Source: Flavobacteriales bacterium
GTDB lineage: Bacteria > Bacteroidota > Bacteroidia > Flavobacteriales_C > GCA-002722245
DNA: 47,907 nt
Direction: 5' to 3'
NCBI GenBank assembly: GCA_002720635.1
Contig: PBJD01000026.1
Location: 1-47,907 of the forward strand
This document shows positions 1 through 8,505 of this stretch, piece by piece. The position numbers and the translations under genes were made by a program. The notes under the pieces were generated by a model that saw nothing but the letters and a program-made list of their open reading frames with translations, did no database searches and was not told the DNA's origin. Positions within the stretch are counted from its first letter, which is position 1. Each line of letters begins with the position of its first letter.

Positions 1-924
1 AGATCCAAAGGAGTAAACAATGTTTTCAGGAGTAACAAAAATATTATCAGCAAAATATAAAGGTTCTGAGAATTCATTCGCTATCCATGTTTCACCATAA
101 TCTGAGGAGCATAAAACAACGTAATTAGCACTAGTGGTACACAAAGCAGCGACATATCTTCCATTTTCCTTCAAACAAAAAACTTCATAATCAACAGTTT
201 GAGTTGCCCATGAATTTCCATTGTCAGTCGATCGTTTTAATTGATTACCGTGTGTACCACTTGATATAATGGTGTTATCATCCATTAAAACTAACAGATT
301 CTGGTTGTCAAGAAATTTTTTATACTCCCAAGTATTTCCATAATCTGAGGTTGTGAAAAGGTGAGTTTCAAAAACATTTTCCTTTTCCCCTACTAAAATC
401 CCTTTACCATTTCTATTTATTTTTAAAGGAGTCATATTTCCATATGTGAATGAAAAATCATATTGGGATAAGTTGGGATGAGATACCGGATTCCAGGTTA
501 AACCTTTGTCGGTGGTTTTGTAAACAGTGTCATTGCTTCCAATATATAAGCACGAATTAGCGTCATAACAATGAACTTTTCCCATTCGTATTCCTTCATA
601 GTTTTTAGTTTCTGCGACAGATACCCAAGTTAATCCGCTGTCTATTGTCATAAAGATGGAGTCACGATCAGAAACAAAACCAAAACTTTCATCATAGAAA
701 TATATCTCTCTAATGCCGTTAAAACTATTTGTTCCTAATTGGGAAAAAGTTTGTCCTTGATCGGTTGATATTTCTACGAAACTAGAAGATTCTCTAACTA
801 TGAAGTTGTCATTTAATACAAAAGTTTCAGTTTCACCCCAAAAAATATCATCATTTAAAGCTGTGTTTTGAGCATTTGAAATGCAGAAAGAAAAAACTAT
901 GGTTGAAAGAAGTAAAAGTCTCAT
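1..924 (-). CDS. Secreted Asp-box (BNR/YCF48-like) repeat protein, C-terminus beyond window
   Basis: This gene is missing from the ORF track because it runs off the window edge; the frame is open from an ATG at 924 down to base 1 (308 codons). It begins with a signal peptide (MRLLLLSTIVFSFCISNAQ). At least six Asp-box motifs of the form S/T-x-D-x-G-x-T-W/F follow, such as STDQGQTF, TIDSGLTW, TTDKGLTW, TSDYGNTW, STDNGNSW and SSDYGETW. Each normally sits on a beta-propeller hairpin, as in sialidases and YCF48/Ycf48-like proteins. No catalytic sialidase residues are apparent, so an enzymatic role is not claimed. In Bacteroidota such proteins usually end in a type IX secretion sorting domain, which would lie outside this window. 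Likely an exported, surface-attached or released protein; ligand unknown. Confidence 0.8.
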   Translation of the reverse strand, partial: MRLLLLSTIVFSFCISNAQNTALNDDIFWGETETFVLNDNFIVRESSSFVEISTDQGQTFSQLGTNSFNGIREIYFYDESFGFVSDRDSIFMTIDSGLTWVSVAETKNYEGIRMGKVHCYDANSCLYIGSNDTVYKTTDKGLTWNPVSHPNLSQYDFSFTYGNMTPLKINRNGKGILVGEKENVFETHLFTTSDYGNTWEYKKFLDNQNLLVLMDDNTIISSGTHGNQLKRSTDNGNSWATQTVDYEVFCLKENGRYVAALCTTSANYVVLCSSDYGETWIANEFSEPLYFADNIFVTPENIVYSFGS

Positions 925-1011
925 TTTTTATTTTTTAAAGATGTTAAATTAATAAAATATGTTTAAAAATTAAATAATAATAAATGAATTTTCGGTAATC
1001 TTCAGATCAAA

Positions 1012-1040
1012 AAAAAAGTTCGATACAATCGAACTTTTTT
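1012..1040 (-). terminator. Rho-independent terminator of the DUF3127 gene
   Basis: The bases form a 12-bp stem (AAAAAAGTTCGA / TCGAACTTTTTT) around a 5-base loop, five bases past the stop codon of the minus-strand gene at 1046. Read on the minus strand, the stem is followed by a long T run. Because both flanks are A/T runs it could also work on the plus strand. Confidence 0.8.
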
Positions 1041-1045
1041 AAATT

Positions 1046-1402
1046 TTAAAACGGTAAATCGTCTTCTTCTTCATCTCCCGGTAGAGCGGGTGGTATGTCC
1101 GCCGCCACAGGCGCAGGGACTGCATCTGCCGCTTCAATTCTCCAGGCATCCAGAGAGTTGAAATATTTTACTTCACCTTGCGGAGATGTCCATTCTCTTC
1201 CTCTGATATTGAAGTTGACAGTAATTTCACTTCCAATTTGAAATCCATCCAGCAAGGCACATCTGTCCTGAGTAGCCTGAAGCTGTATGTGCTGTGGATA
1301 CTGAGAGGATTCGTCTGTAAGAACAAATTCTCTTACTGAAAACTTTTCTGAAACCTGTCTGGTTTCTTTTACTTCTTTTAATCTTCCTTTGAGTTGAAAC
1401 AT
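1046..1402 (-). CDS. DUF3127 family protein with SSB-like C-terminal tip
   Basis: A 118-residue protein resembling the DUF3127 family, which is largely confined to Bacteroidota and has no established function. Residues 1-90 look like a compact beta-rich, OB-fold-like domain (MFQLKGRLKEV, QIGSEITVNFNIRGREW, YFNSLDAWRIE). A Pro/Ala-rich linker follows (AVPAPVAADIPPALP), then an acidic tail ending EEEDDLPF. The layout of domain, flexible linker and acidic D-D-x-P-F tip is that of single-stranded DNA-binding protein SSB, whose tip recruits repair and replication proteins. A role in DNA metabolism is an inference from this tail and the fold impression only. The gene stands alone: a terminator follows it and the tRNA-tig unit diverges upstream. 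The ATG start fits the family N-terminus. Confidence 0.8.
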   Translation of the reverse strand: MFQLKGRLKEVKETRQVSEKFSVREFVLTDESSQYPQHIQLQATQDRCALLDGFQIGSEITVNFNIRGREWTSPQGEVKYFNSLDAWRIEAADAVPAPVAADIPPALPGDEEEDDLPF

Positions 1403-1555
1403 AATGCTAAATTAATTGGACCATAAAACTACTACAGAAGTACTTTAGAATGTATAAAGTATTTTCAAAACTTATTAACTATTTCGAGAATTAATCAACA
1501 TTGTTTTAAAAATGGAAAAAAAATCAATTTTATTTCCTGGTTGATTGAAAAAATG

Positions 1556-1563
1556 TATCTTTG
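1556..1563 (+). promoter_or_regulatory. Bacteroidota -7 element (TATCTTTG) for tRNA-Leu and tig
   Basis: TATCTTTG matches the Bacteroidota consensus TAnnTTTG, 21 bases before the mature tRNA 5' end. A clear -33 TTG at the expected spacing was not found. Confidence 0.6.
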
Positions 1564-1584
1564 TGGACCGAATTTTTAATGGAA

Positions 1585-1666
1585 GCGGGTGTGGTGAAAT
1601 TGGTAGACACGCTAGACTTAGGATCTAGTGCTTCACGGCATGGGGGTTCGAGTCCCTCCACCCGCA
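1585..1666 (+). tRNA. tRNA-Leu (anticodon TAG)
   Basis: An 82-base cloverleaf. The acceptor stem is GCGGGTG paired with CACCCGC, with discriminator A at the end. The anticodon stem CTAGA/TCTAG encloses loop CTTAGGA, giving anticodon TAG, which reads CUA and related Leu codons. A long variable arm (class II tRNA, as expected for Leu) precedes the T-arm GGGGG-TTCGAGT-CCCTC. CCA is not encoded. It lies 40 bases upstream of tig and probably shares its promoter. Confidence 0.96.
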
Positions 1667-1706
1667 CTTTTTCTACCCAATCCACTCCCAAATAATTTTT
1701 TTTAAA

Positions 1707-3050
1707 ATGAACATTACACAAGAAAACGTTGATGCATTAAATGCAGTTTTAAAAGTTGAAGTTACTGAAGATGATTATGCTGACCAGGTCAATCAATTCT
1801 TAAAGAAACAACAAAAAAGCGCTTCAATGCAAGGTTTCCGTCCAGGAAAAGTTCCTTTTGGACTTATTAAGAAAATGTATGGAGTTAATGCTAAAGTTGA
1901 AGAGATTGAAAAGCTGATAAACGACAGTATATTTAAGTTTATTGAGAATGAAAAGTTAGATGTTTTAGGTCAACCTCTTCCAAAAGAGGTAGATGAAACT
2001 ATCGATTGGAACACTCAGAAGGAATTTGTTTTTGAATACGATTTAGGCTTGTCTCCAGCGATTGATGTTAAACTTAAAGCAAGTAAAAAATTCATTTCGT
2101 ATGATATTCAGCCCGATGATAATTTAATTGACAAATATGTTGAGGAAATTACTTCAAGATATGGAACTGTAGGTACTGGAGATGTTGTTGAAGCAAAAGA
2201 CATTGTGGTTGCCGATATTGCTGAATTGGAAGATGGAGAGGTAAAGAATGGTGGTCTTGCAAAACTGGCTAATGTTTCAGTTGAAAGGGCTACAGATGAT
2301 TTCAAGAAAAAAATAATTGGTTTAAAGCCGGATGCAGAGTTAAAAATAGATGTTTCAGAGATTTACAGGGAAGTTTCAGAGGTAGCAACTTTAATGGGCG
2401 TTGATGAGTCTGCTGTTCAATCAGCTGGAAAGGAATTTCAGTTTAAAGTTGTTTCCATTTCAAGAATGGTTCCTTCTGAAATTAATCAGGAATTATTTGA
2501 TAAAGTATATGGTAAGGAAACGGTTTCCTCAGTGGAAGAGTTCAGACAAAAACTGGCTGATGAGGCAAAGGGAATGTTGGATAGTCAAGGGAAAAATAAA
2601 TTAAGAAACGATATTGTTGAGTATTTGCTGGATTCGGTAAAGTTTGATTTACCCGACTCGTTTCTAAAGAAGTTTATTCATGCCACTTCAAAAGAGCCAG
2701 TTACAATTGAACAGATTGAGGCAGATTATGCTCAGCATAGCTCAACTTTCAGATGGCAGTTGATTGAGAATAAATTAATTTCCGATCATAATATAAAGGT
2801 TGAAGAATCTGAGGTTGTTGAAAAAGCCAAAGAAATGATTGTTGCTAATTTTAAGCAGTTTGGTCAGGAAGTGCCTGCGGAGGAATTGGAGAATTATGCT
2901 AAAACTGTGCTTGCAAAACAGGAGGAAAGACAAAAAATGTATAATGAATTGTATTCAGACAAGATTTTGGATTTGGTTTCTGAAAAATGTAAGCTGGAAT
3001 CAAAAGAAGTTACTTATGATGAGTTTGTAAAACTTGCTGCTAAAAAGTAG
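1707..3050 (+). CDS. tig: Trigger factor, ribosome-associated chaperone
   Basis: The 447-residue product has the organisation of trigger factor. Residues 1-110 form the ribosome-binding domain, with a variant of the signature loop (GFRPGKVPFGLIKKMYG; typical proteins have GFRxGKxP). A middle FKBP-like segment and a long helical C-terminal chaperone domain (about 260-447) follow. It binds nascent chains at the ribosome exit tunnel and may assist peptidyl-prolyl isomerisation. The order tig-clpP-clpX is conserved across bacteria and places folding next to degradation. The protein is diverged from the enterobacterial form, as is usual in Bacteroidota. The ATG start matches the family N-terminus. 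A terminator after the stop separates it from clpP. Confidence 0.93.
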   Translation: MNITQENVDALNAVLKVEVTEDDYADQVNQFLKKQQKSASMQGFRPGKVPFGLIKKMYGVNAKVEEIEKLINDSIFKFIENEKLDVLGQPLPKEVDETIDWNTQKEFVFEYDLGLSPAIDVKLKASKKFISYDIQPDDNLIDKYVEEITSRYGTVGTGDVVEAKDIVVADIAELEDGEVKNGGLAKLANVSVERATDDFKKKIIGLKPDAELKIDVSEIYREVSEVATLMGVDESAVQSAGKEFQFKVVSISRMVPSEINQELFDKVYGKETVSSVEEFRQKLADEAKGMLDSQGKNKLRNDIVEYLLDSVKFDLPDSFLKKFIHATSKEPVTIEQIEADYAQHSSTFRWQLIENKLISDHNIKVEESEVVEKAKEMIVANFKQFGQEVPAEELENYAKTVLAKQEERQKMYNELYSDKILDLVSEKCKLESKEVTYDEFVKLAAKK

Positions 3051-3101
3051 GATTTTGCTGTTAACGTAAAAATTTTGATTTCTTTTTGTGAAATTTTATA
3101 G

Positions 3102-3128
3102 AGATGCGACAATTTTGTCGCATCTTTA
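3102..3128 (+). terminator. Terminator after tig
   Basis: AGATGCGAC and GTCGCATCT form a 9-bp stem around AATTTT, followed by a short T-rich stretch, about 50 bases after the tig stop codon. Inner A-T pairs may lengthen the stem. Confidence 0.7.
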
Positions 3129-3178
3129 ATTTTAGCTTGTTTTAATTTTACAAAACATTAAAAAACTACCAGATAAAT

Positions 3179-3847
3179 ATGTTTGACGCGGGAAAAGAGT
3201 TTAAAAAGTTTGCTGTTAAAGATCAAGGAATCTCCAGCATGCATATGGAAAGCTATATTGAGTCTTCCATGACTCCTTATATTGTTGAGGAAAGGCAACT
3301 TAATGTTGCTCAAATGGATGTGTTCTCAAGGTTAATGATGGATAGAATCATTTTCCTGGGAACTGGTGTTAATGATCATATGGCCAATATAATACAGGCT
3401 CAATTGTTGTTTTTAGAGTCTCTGGATTCAGAAAAGGATATTCAGATTTATTTAAATTCACCAGGGGGTTCTGTATATGCCGGTTTGGGTATTTATGATA
3501 CTATGCAGTATATTAATCCTGATGTGGCTACTATTTGTACAGGTATGGCTGCGTCGATGGGAGCTGTGTTGTTATGCGCCGGTGCTGAAGGAAAAAGAAC
3601 TGCATTGCAACATTCCAGGGTAATGATTCATCAGCCTTTAGGTGGTGCTCAGGGTCAGGCGTCGGATATTGAAATTACTGCCAGAGAAATTCAAAAGCTC
3701 AAAAAAGAGCTGTATACCATAATTGCCAATCATTCTGGTCAAACCTATGAGAAGGTATGGGAAGATTCGGATCGCGATTACTGGATGATTGCCGAAGAGG
3801 CAAAAGAGTATGGTATGATTGACGAAGTGTTGGTAAAGAAAAAATAA
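3179..3847 (+). CDS. clpP: ATP-dependent Clp protease proteolytic subunit
   Basis: A 222-residue ClpP serine peptidase that forms the tetradecameric degradation chamber served by ClpX. The catalytic triad is visible as Ser126 (GMAASMGAV), His151 (VMIHQPLGG) and Asp200 (DRDYWM). The spacing between these residues (25 and 49) equals that of E. coli ClpP. About 28 residues precede the region aligning with E. coli mature ClpP, consistent with a propeptide or an N-terminal extension ([19 protein letters not shown]). It lies between tig and clpX, with a terminator on each side, so each of the three genes may have its own transcription unit. The start at ATG 3179 is the only close ATG ahead of the conserved core. 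Confidence 0.96.
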   Translation: MFDAGKEFKKFAVKDQGISSMHMESYIESSMTPYIVEERQLNVAQMDVFSRLMMDRIIFLGTGVNDHMANIIQAQLLFLESLDSEKDIQIYLNSPGGSVYAGLGIYDTMQYINPDVATICTGMAASMGAVLLCAGAEGKRTALQHSRVMIHQPLGGAQGQASDIEITAREIQKLKKELYTIIANHSGQTYEKVWEDSDRDYWMIAEEAKEYGMIDEVLVKKK

Positions 3848-3867
3848 TATAAATAGATTTATTAGAT

Positions 3868-3900
3868 AACCGCTTGAGTAAAACTCTCAGGCGGTTTTTT
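3868..3900 (+). terminator. Terminator between clpP and clpX
   Basis: An 11-bp stem (AACCGCTTGAG / CTCAGGCGGTT, with one G-T wobble) and a 7-base loop are followed by six T residues. It is a strong intrinsic terminator just before the clpX promoter element. Confidence 0.88.
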
Positions 3901-3901
3901 G

Positions 3902-3909
3902 TATATTTG
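3902..3909 (+). promoter_or_regulatory. -7 element (TATATTTG) abutting the clpX start
   Basis: TATATTTG matches TAnnTTTG and ends five bases before the clpX ATG. If used, transcription would begin at or within a few bases of the ATG, giving a leaderless or near-leaderless mRNA. No convincing -33 TTG is visible because the upstream space is filled by the clpP terminator. Confidence 0.5.
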
Positions 3910-3914
3910 CGTTT

Positions 3915-5165
3915 ATGGACAAGAATAATCAGGTTAAATGTTCCTTTTGTGGTAGAGAGAAAAAAGACACGAGTGTATTAATTGCGGGAATAGAGGGATA
4001 TATCTGTGATAGTTGTGTTACACAGGCTCAGGGAATTGTAAAAGAAGAAAGTTCAGCTAAAATCAATATTAATTTAGACAATGAGTTAAAATTGATGAAG
4101 CCAATTGAGATAAAAAAGCATCTGGATCATTATGTTATCGGGCAGAATAAAGCCAAGAAAATATTGTCAGTTGCTGTTTATAATCATTACAAAAGATTGG
4201 CTCAGCACAATAATATTATTGGCTCGGATGATGATGTTGAAATTGAAAAATCAAATATTTTACTTGTTGGTGAAACGGGTACGGGTAAAACCTTATTGGC
4301 AAGAACAATTGCTAAGATCCTGAATGTTCCTTTTTGTATTGCCGACGCTACTGTTCTTACTGAGGCAGGTTATGTTGGCGAGGATGTGGAAGCTATTTTA
4401 TCAAGGTTGTTGCAAGCTGCTGATTATGATGTTGAATCTGCTGAGAGAGGAATTGTATTTATTGATGAAATTGACAAAATTGCCAGAAAGTCTGATAATC
4501 CATCAATTTCAAGAGATGTTAGTGGTGAAGGTGTTCAGCAGGCAATGCTGAAATTACTGGAGGGAAGTACTGTTGGAGTGCCTCCTCAGGGGGGAAGAAA
4601 ACATCCTGAACAAAAGCTGGTACAAATCAATACGAAAAATATTCTATTTGTTTGCGGAGGTGCTTTTGATGGTATTCAAAAATTGATTGAAAAGCGCGTG
4701 AAATCACAATCATTGGGGTTTCAGGCAAGCAAAACTCTTGCTTCTGTTGATAAGACGGATTTACTTCAATATGTTTCTCCGGAAGACATTAAATCTTTTG
4801 GGCTAATTCCTGAGTTAATCGGGAGACTTCCTGTTTTTTCGCATCTGAAACCTCTGGATCGATCTGCACTCAGAAGAATTCTTACGGAGCCCAAGAATGC
4901 CCTGGTGAAGCAGTATGTAAAGTTGTTTGATATTGATGGGATTAAGCTGGAGTTTGATAAGACAGTTCTTGATTTTATTGTCGATAAAGCTCTTGAGTAT
5001 AAATTAGGTGCTCGTGGTTTGAGGTCTATATGTGAGTCAATCATGATTGATGCTATGTTTGATTTACCATCAAATGGAGAGGAAAATCAATCTTTTACGA
5101 TAACGAAAGAATATGCTGTAGCAAAATTGTCTGGAGATACCTTAAAGAATCTTAAAGTTGCATAG
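3915..5165 (+). CDS. clpX: Clp protease ATPase subunit ClpX
   Basis: A 416-residue AAA+ unfoldase that feeds substrates to ClpP. Visible parts in order are the N-terminal zinc domain (C9-x2-C12 and C31-x2-C34), Walker A GETGTGKT, the pore loop GYVG, Walker B IVFIDEID, the RKH loop (GGRKHPEQ), an LGF tripeptide corresponding to the ClpP-docking IGF loop, and sensor-2 GARGLRS. All key residues are present. The stop codon lies upstream of, and close to, the next gene (isomerase); its TTG alternative start would overlap clpX, but the preferred ATG is 20 bases downstream. Co-transcription with the isomerase and lipB is likely. The terminator and promoter element upstream suggest expression independent of clpP. 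Confidence 0.97.
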   Translation: MDKNNQVKCSFCGREKKDTSVLIAGIEGYICDSCVTQAQGIVKEESSAKININLDNELKLMKPIEIKKHLDHYVIGQNKAKKILSVAVYNHYKRLAQHNNIIGSDDDVEIEKSNILLVGETGTGKTLLARTIAKILNVPFCIADATVLTEAGYVGEDVEAILSRLLQAADYDVESAERGIVFIDEIDKIARKSDNPSISRDVSGEGVQQAMLKLLEGSTVGVPPQGGRKHPEQKLVQINTKNILFVCGGAFDGIQKLIEKRVKSQSLGFQASKTLASVDKTDLLQYVSPEDIKSFGLIPELIGRLPVFSHLKPLDRSALRRILTEPKNALVKQYVKLFDIDGIKLEFDKTVLDFIVDKALEYKLGARGLRSICESIMIDAMFDLPSNGEENQSFTITKEYAVAKLSGDTLKNLKVA

Positions 5166-5184
5166 ATATAATCAGTTGGTCATT

Positions 5185-6171
5185 ATGAGAAAACACATTG
5201 AAGGATTTATACAGCAGTTAGAGGATGCTTTCTCAATTGGAGAGAAATCCGCGTTTTCCATACCCGATAAAAAGCTGAATAACGTTTTGATTCTCGGTGT
5301 TGGAGGTTCTGGTATCGGCGGTACTGTTGTTGCTAAAACAGCATTACTGGGTGCCGGCATACCTGTAATGACCTGTAATGATTACCACATTCCGGAATAT
5401 GTTGATGAAAATACCCTGGTAATTGCCTGCTCATACAGTGGGAATACTGAAGAAACTCTGACGGCATTGAAAAAATGTCAAAATAAAGGTACTGAAATTG
5501 CAGCGGTAACCTCAGGTGGTGAATTGAAACGGATATGTGAAGAACATAACTATAATCATATAATAATTCCCGGAGGTAATCCACCAAGAACCTGTTTAGG
5601 TTATTCATTGACCGAACAGTTTTTTATTTTGATTAAATACAAAATTCTGCCGGAAGCTGCGGTTGAAGAGTTAAAGTCTGCCATTCAGTTATTGAAAGAA
5701 AATGAGTCTTCTATCATTGAAGAAGCAAAGACTCTTGCTGATAATTTGTTTGGGAAGCTGCCGGTTATTTATTCAACAGATAAATTTGAGCCAGTTAGTA
5801 TTCGCTTCAGACAGCAATTAAATGAAAACAGTAAAGAGTTGTGCTGGCATCAGAAGTTTCCAGAAATGAATCATAATGAAATTGTTGGATGGGCTTCCGG
5901 TAATAGTAATTTGTCAGTCGTTATGTTCAGAAATCACGATGATTATTACAGGACTCAAGAGAGAATGGAGTTTATGAAAAAAGTGATTTTAGACAAAGGC
6001 TCTACTGTTACGGAAATACATAGTAAAGGAAATTCCTTTATAGAAAAAGCATTGTATTTAATATATCTGACAGATTGGGCTTCTCTTTTTATTGCAGAGA
6101 AGAAAGAAATTGATCCTGTTGAAATTAGAGTTATTGATGCTCTAAAAGACCACTTAGCAACTATTAAATAG
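5185..6171 (+). CDS. Bifunctional phosphoglucose/phosphomannose isomerase
   Basis: The protein (328 residues from ATG 5185) contains two SIS sugar-isomerase domains. The first opens with ILGVGGSGIGGTVV and carries the phosphate-binding stretch CSYSGNTEETL; the C-terminal half has ELCWHQKFPEMNHNEIVGW, including the conserved Glu and His of the PGI/PMI family. It should interconvert glucose-6-P, mannose-6-P and fructose-6-P, feeding both glycolysis and sugar-nucleotide synthesis for surface glycans. The ORF track starts at a TTG inside clpX; the ATG 27 bases later gives the natural family N-terminus (MRKHIEGFIQQLEDAF). It lies between clpX and lipB, its TAG overlapping the lipB GTG by one base, so translation is probably coupled. 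Confidence 0.88.
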   Translation: MRKHIEGFIQQLEDAFSIGEKSAFSIPDKKLNNVLILGVGGSGIGGTVVAKTALLGAGIPVMTCNDYHIPEYVDENTLVIACSYSGNTEETLTALKKCQNKGTEIAAVTSGGELKRICEEHNYNHIIIPGGNPPRTCLGYSLTEQFFILIKYKILPEAAVEELKSAIQLLKENESSIIEEAKTLADNLFGKLPVIYSTDKFEPVSIRFRQQLNENSKELCWHQKFPEMNHNEIVGWASGNSNLSVVMFRNHDDYYRTQERMEFMKKVILDKGSTVTEIHSKGNSFIEKALYLIYLTDWASLFIAEKKEIDPVEIRVIDALKDHLATIK

Positions 6172-6875
6172 TGAACAAGAAAGTTAAGCTAATCAATAAG
6201 GGCTTGATTGAGTTTAAAAAATGCTGGGATTTTCAAGCCGCCATTTTTGATGATATTATTCGAAATAAAATCGCTATTCGGAAAGGAGAAACCAAGAATA
6301 CTGCTACTGATAATTTTTTAATATTTTGTGAGCACCCCCATGTATACACTCTTGGTAAAACAGGAGAAAAGAATAATTTGCTTATTGATGAATCAGCATT
6401 AAAATCAAAAGATGCGAGTTATTATCATATAAACAGAGGTGGCGATGTCACCTATCATGGTCCTGGTCAGCTTGTGGGATATCCGATTTTGGATCTGGAT
6501 AATTTTTTCACGGATATAAATAAATATCTTCGGTTTTTAGAGGAGGCAGTTATTCTTACTTTAAAGGATTATGGCATAGAATCGGGAAGGGTAAAGGGTG
6601 CAACGGGTGTCTGGATTGATGGAGATAATCCATTAAAAGCAAGAAAAATATGTGCAATTGGAGTAAAACTTTCCCGATGGGTCACCATGCATGGTTTTGC
6701 GCTTAATGTGAATACTGACCTTGATTATTTTGACAATATAATTCCTTGTGGAATTTCCAATAAATCGGTAACCTCATTGCAAAAAGAATTGGGGCAATTT
6801 CAGGATATTTCTTCAGTACAGGAAAAGGTTGTTTTTCATCTTCAAAGTTTATTTGGTTTTGAATTCATAAAATAA
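6171..6875 (+). CDS. lipB: Octanoyl-[acyl-carrier protein]:protein octanoyltransferase (LipB)
   Basis: LipB moves octanoate from acyl carrier protein to lipoyl domains, the first step of lipoic acid synthesis for 2-oxoacid dehydrogenases. The 234-residue product has the signature RGGDVTYHGPGQLVGYPILDL, the GATGVW motif and the catalytic pair Lys159 (ARKICAIG) and Cys193 (IIPCGI), 34 residues apart as in E. coli LipB. The start codon is GTG, overlapping the previous stop codon by one base. LipA, the partner that inserts sulfur, is not in the window. An unusually long segment precedes the core, but the protein is within normal family size. Confidence 0.95.
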   Translation: MNKKVKLINKGLIEFKKCWDFQAAIFDDIIRNKIAIRKGETKNTATDNFLIFCEHPHVYTLGKTGEKNNLLIDESALKSKDASYYHINRGGDVTYHGPGQLVGYPILDLDNFFTDINKYLRFLEEAVILTLKDYGIESGRVKGATGVWIDGDNPLKARKICAIGVKLSRWVTMHGFALNVNTDLDYFDNIIPCGISNKSVTSLQKELGQFQDISSVQEKVVFHLQSLFGFEFIK

Positions 6876-6906
6876 AACATTTGGATTTTTATTTCGTAGC
6901 TAGATT

Positions 6907-8070
6907 ATGAAGTTTTTAAAAAAGATATTTAAAGGGTTTGTTATTTTTCTTGTTGTTCTGAATTTAGCTATCTGGTTTTCGGGTAATACTCATATTTATA
7001 AAGGACTTACCGATACTTATTTTCAAGGGAGGTTAAAACCAACAATTGATGATCCGGATATATTTTACAACAGGGTTTTACATGCAAAAAATACAAAATC
7101 ATGGAAGGAATCGCCTTTGATGAATTCAAAACCCTTATCTGAACAGGTAAATGAATCTAATAAAGTTTTTGGAACGAAAGCATTTTTGGTAATTAAAGGA
7201 GATGAAATTATTCACGAGTCTTATTATGACGGGTATTCGAAGGATAAAATCTCTAATTCGTTCTCAATGGCAAAATCCATACTTAGTGTAATTACCGGAA
7301 TAGCGGTAAAGGAAAAGCGATTGTCAATTGAGGAGTCCGTACAGAGTTACTTACCGGATTTTGTTCAGGAAAAAGACAAGGATCTTAAAATTAAACATTT
7401 GCTTTCAATGACTTCTGGAATGAACTTTAAAGAAAGCTACGGGAATCCCATTGGTTTTATGGCAAAAGCTTACTATGGTACTGATTTAAAGGAGCTGACT
7501 AAAGGTTATGAGTTGGAAAAAGAACCCGGTAGTGAGTATTCTTATTTAGGTGGAAATAATCTGCTTCTGGGGTTTGTTCTTGAAAAAGTTACTGAGGAAA
7601 AGGTTTCTGATTATGGTTCGAGAATGTTGTGGGAAAAATTGGGTATGGAAAACGATGCAAAATGGATTCTTGATCATGAAAATGGCGATGAAAAAACTTT
7701 TACAGGAATATATGCTACTGCTCGGGATTTTGCAAAAATAGGTAAGCTTTACATGAATTATGGCAATATGTATGGAGAACAAATTGTAGATTCTTCATAT
7801 GTTATACAATCAATTAGCCCGGTAAATGTGCCTGATGTGGCTGGAGAAAACACGGATTATTACGGTTATTCATGGTGGCTGACTACCTATAAAGGTTCGA
7901 AGGTATTTTATATGAGAGGCATATTAGGCCAATACGTAATTTGTGTGCCTGATAAAGACTTAATTATAACAAGACTTGGTCAACTTAGAAGTAAGGAAAA
8001 GACTAAAGATAATAATGCTCCTGATGATTTATGGTCTTATTTGGAAGAAGGTTTTCGTCTTATTGAGTAA
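6907..8070 (+). CDS. Membrane-anchored serine hydrolase, beta-lactamase/CubicO family
   Basis: A 387-residue protein of the penicillin-binding-protein-like (class C beta-lactamase) hydrolase family. An N-terminal hydrophobic segment (about 11-24, FVIFLVVLNLAIWF) anchors or exports it. The SxxK nucleophile motif is Ser120-Met-Ala-Lys123 (FSMAKSIL). The usual second motif Y-x-N appears as Y211-S-Y213, so the Asn is replaced. A Gly-rich strand near the C-terminus (RGILGQYV) stands where the KTG-type motif lies. Substrate cannot be told; homologs include esterases and D-amino-acid peptidases. It follows lipB by 31 bases. A true beta-lactamase is not implied. Confidence 0.85.
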   Translation: MKFLKKIFKGFVIFLVVLNLAIWFSGNTHIYKGLTDTYFQGRLKPTIDDPDIFYNRVLHAKNTKSWKESPLMNSKPLSEQVNESNKVFGTKAFLVIKGDEIIHESYYDGYSKDKISNSFSMAKSILSVITGIAVKEKRLSIEESVQSYLPDFVQEKDKDLKIKHLLSMTSGMNFKESYGNPIGFMAKAYYGTDLKELTKGYELEKEPGSEYSYLGGNNLLLGFVLEKVTEEKVSDYGSRMLWEKLGMENDAKWILDHENGDEKTFTGIYATARDFAKIGKLYMNYGNMYGEQIVDSSYVIQSISPVNVPDVAGENTDYYGYSWWLTTYKGSKVFYMRGILGQYVICVPDKDLIITRLGQLRSKEKTKDNNAPDDLWSYLEEGFRLIE

Positions 8071-8093
8071 TTTTGGTTTTCAAATTGTTTTTA

Positions 8094-8501
8094 ATGAAGA
8101 AGGATATTGAAATGCCGGAGGTTTCTGGTGTGTATGTGGCTGTTATAAGTGAGATTGGTGTTGAAGGAGAGAAGATATGGAATGCTTACATTGTTAATGA
8201 TAAGTCTGAACCAATTGAAAATGTTTTTGTTTCTTCAAAAGGGTATCTGGTAAACATAAAAGGAGAGGAGTCTAAATCATCAGTGCTCAGGCATTTTTAT
8301 AAAGTTGTTCCTGCAAAATCATCGCAAAAAATTGAAGTTGTAATTGATGATGTTTTGAAACTGAATAATGAATATTTTGTTTCTTTTTACCATCAGGATC
8401 GACTGTTTGATAAAAAGTTTGTATTTCTAGCCGAAACTATTAAGAAGGAGAATATATCGGTTGTTCCAATAATTCAAAAACAAGGGGTCTGGATAAAGTG
8501 A
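8094..8501 (+). CDS. Conserved small protein of unknown function
   Basis: The ORF track opens at a TTG; an ATG 21 bases later gives a 135-residue protein that I do not recognise with certainty. It has no signal peptide or membrane segment. The pattern suggests a single alternating beta-strand domain, perhaps an Ig-like or C2-like sandwich (SGVYVAVISEIGVEGEKIWNAYI, VLRHFYKVVPAKSSQKIEVVID, NEYFVSFYHQDRLFDKKFVFL), soluble and probably cytoplasmic. It lies 23 bases after the serine hydrolase stop and is probably co-transcribed with it. It meets the TPR gene tail to tail with four bases between stop codons. The start codon choice is uncertain. Confidence 0.65.
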   Translation: MKKDIEMPEVSGVYVAVISEIGVEGEKIWNAYIVNDKSEPIENVFVSSKGYLVNIKGEESKSSVLRHFYKVVPAKSSQKIEVVIDDVLKLNNEYFVSFYHQDRLFDKKFVFLAETIKKENISVVPIIQKQGVWIK

Positions 8502-8505
8502 GTTT

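Noticed and set aside
1530-1721. 63-residue minus-strand ORF across the tRNA-Leu gene
   Set aside because: It is antisense to the tRNA and its flanks; the cloverleaf explains the sequence.
2401-3030. Plus-strand ORFs inside tig
   Set aside because: Shadows of the tig frame with no recognisable domain.
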